A stretch of 15,612 nt of DNA from the NCBI GenBank assembly GCA_027578815.1, contig JANBTH010000518.1:1-15612 (forward strand), read 5' to 3'. Every line of letters starts with the position of its first letter. The first letter of the stretch is position 1. The notes under the pieces are model-generated. The model was not told the origin of the DNA and searched no databases. It saw only the letters and a list, made by a program, of their open reading frames with translations. Of the stretch, positions 15,286-15,612 are shown piece after piece. This stretch comes from Coemansia sp. RSA 1804. Lineage: Eukaryota; Kickxellomycota; Kickxellomycetes; Kickxellales; Kickxellaceae. The position numbers and the translations under genes are program-made.

Positions 15286-15612
15286 CTAATACGTCTTCTT
15301 GTATCTGTTTGCAATCTCGCGCATGACATCGCTTGGAAAAGGTGGAACCCCAGGAACAGACTCAAACGACGTTTTATTAACTACATCCGGGGTAGAATCC
15401 ATCGGGCCGTCTTTCCAATCCTTCTGGTAGTTGGTATCAATGTTTTTTGGGATTATCTTGCCAGTGCTGGTTGAATATCTGCGCATTTCTATGATATCGG
15501 TTTCCGGATTGCGGAACCTACGGACCTTGACTCTCGTAGGCATTTTCGTGCTTGGATCGACCAAGCTAACGTTGGAGATATGAATGGGCATCTCTTTTTG
15601 AAGTTTACCGTG
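15286..15612 (-). CDS. Mitochondrial ribosomal protein uL24m (C-terminal part, 5'-truncated by the window edge)
   Basis: The last 108 codons of a large-subunit mitoribosomal protein of the bacterial L24 family (MRPL24 in animals, MRPL40 in yeast). Conserved blocks are MPIHISNVSLVDPSTKMPTR, TSTGKIIPK, WKDGPMDST and PPFPSDVMREIANRYKKTY at the end, in the order seen in MRPL24. The frame stays open to 15612 (residues HGKLQKE precede the Met at 15591), so that Met is internal and the KOW domain and targeting peptide lie beyond the window. It is convergent with ALG14. The assignment is strong even though only the C-terminal part is visible. Confidence 0.88.
   Translation of the reverse strand, partial: HGKLQKEMPIHISNVSLVDPSTKMPTRVKVRRFRNPETDIIEMRRYSTSTGKIIPKNIDTNYQKDWKDGPMDSTPDVVNKTSFESVPGVPPFPSDVMREIANRYKKTY

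Overview
The window is about 15.6 kb of nuclear DNA from a fungus, most likely an early-diverging (zoosporic or zygomycete-grade) lineage. The genes are eukaryotic: a cytosolic ribosomal protein, a ubiquitin-conjugating enzyme, the PP2A activator PTPA, and ALG14. Introns are few and mostly short, with GT/GC-AG borders and CTGAC/CTAAC-like branch sites. MGM101 points to fungi, while gamma-SNAP is absent from the well-known yeasts and argues for a deep branch. The small GPI-anchored protein and compact, intron-poor layout would suit Kickxellomycotina such as Coemansia relatives, but that placement is inference.

Layout, left to right. (1) 3-1867, +: an unidentified protein, open at the left edge, dominated by an Asn/Ser/Gly/Asp/Cys-rich region with an apparent one-base frame break near 543-550. 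(2) 1868-2841: AT-rich, with a TATA-like site and an orphan coding-like block ending at 2588. (3) 2842-3934, +: MGM101, a mitochondrial Rad52-like annealing protein, with a short targeting-peptide exon. (4) 4173-5620, -: RPS6 (eS6), whose Met-Lys start appears to lie on a 6-nt exon behind a 713-nt GC-AG intron; its upstream DNA holds a cluster of AACCG/CGGTT motifs. (5) 6066-8000, -: a 644-residue protein without an obvious family, which I argue resembles the centriole-duplication protein STIL/Ana2. (6) 8383-8772, -: a small secreted GPI-anchored protein. (7) 8773-10089: a long AT-rich spacer with weak coding-like stretches. (8) 10090-11073, +: gamma-SNAP. (9) 11477-12310, +: a UBE2E-class E2 enzyme with a long disordered N-terminus. 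(10) 12583-13671, -: PTPA/Rrd. (11) 14369-15201, +: ALG14 in two exons. (12) 15286-15612, -: the C-terminal part of mitochondrial ribosomal protein uL24m, running off the right edge.

The genes do not form one pathway. They are ordinary housekeeping functions (mtDNA maintenance, cytosolic and mitochondrial translation, vesicle fusion, ubiquitination, phosphatase activation, N-glycan assembly) arranged as independent eukaryotic units, with convergent pairs MGM101/RPS6, UBE2E/PTPA and ALG14/uL24m. The two genes worth special attention are the repeat-rich protein at the left edge and the STIL-like candidate.
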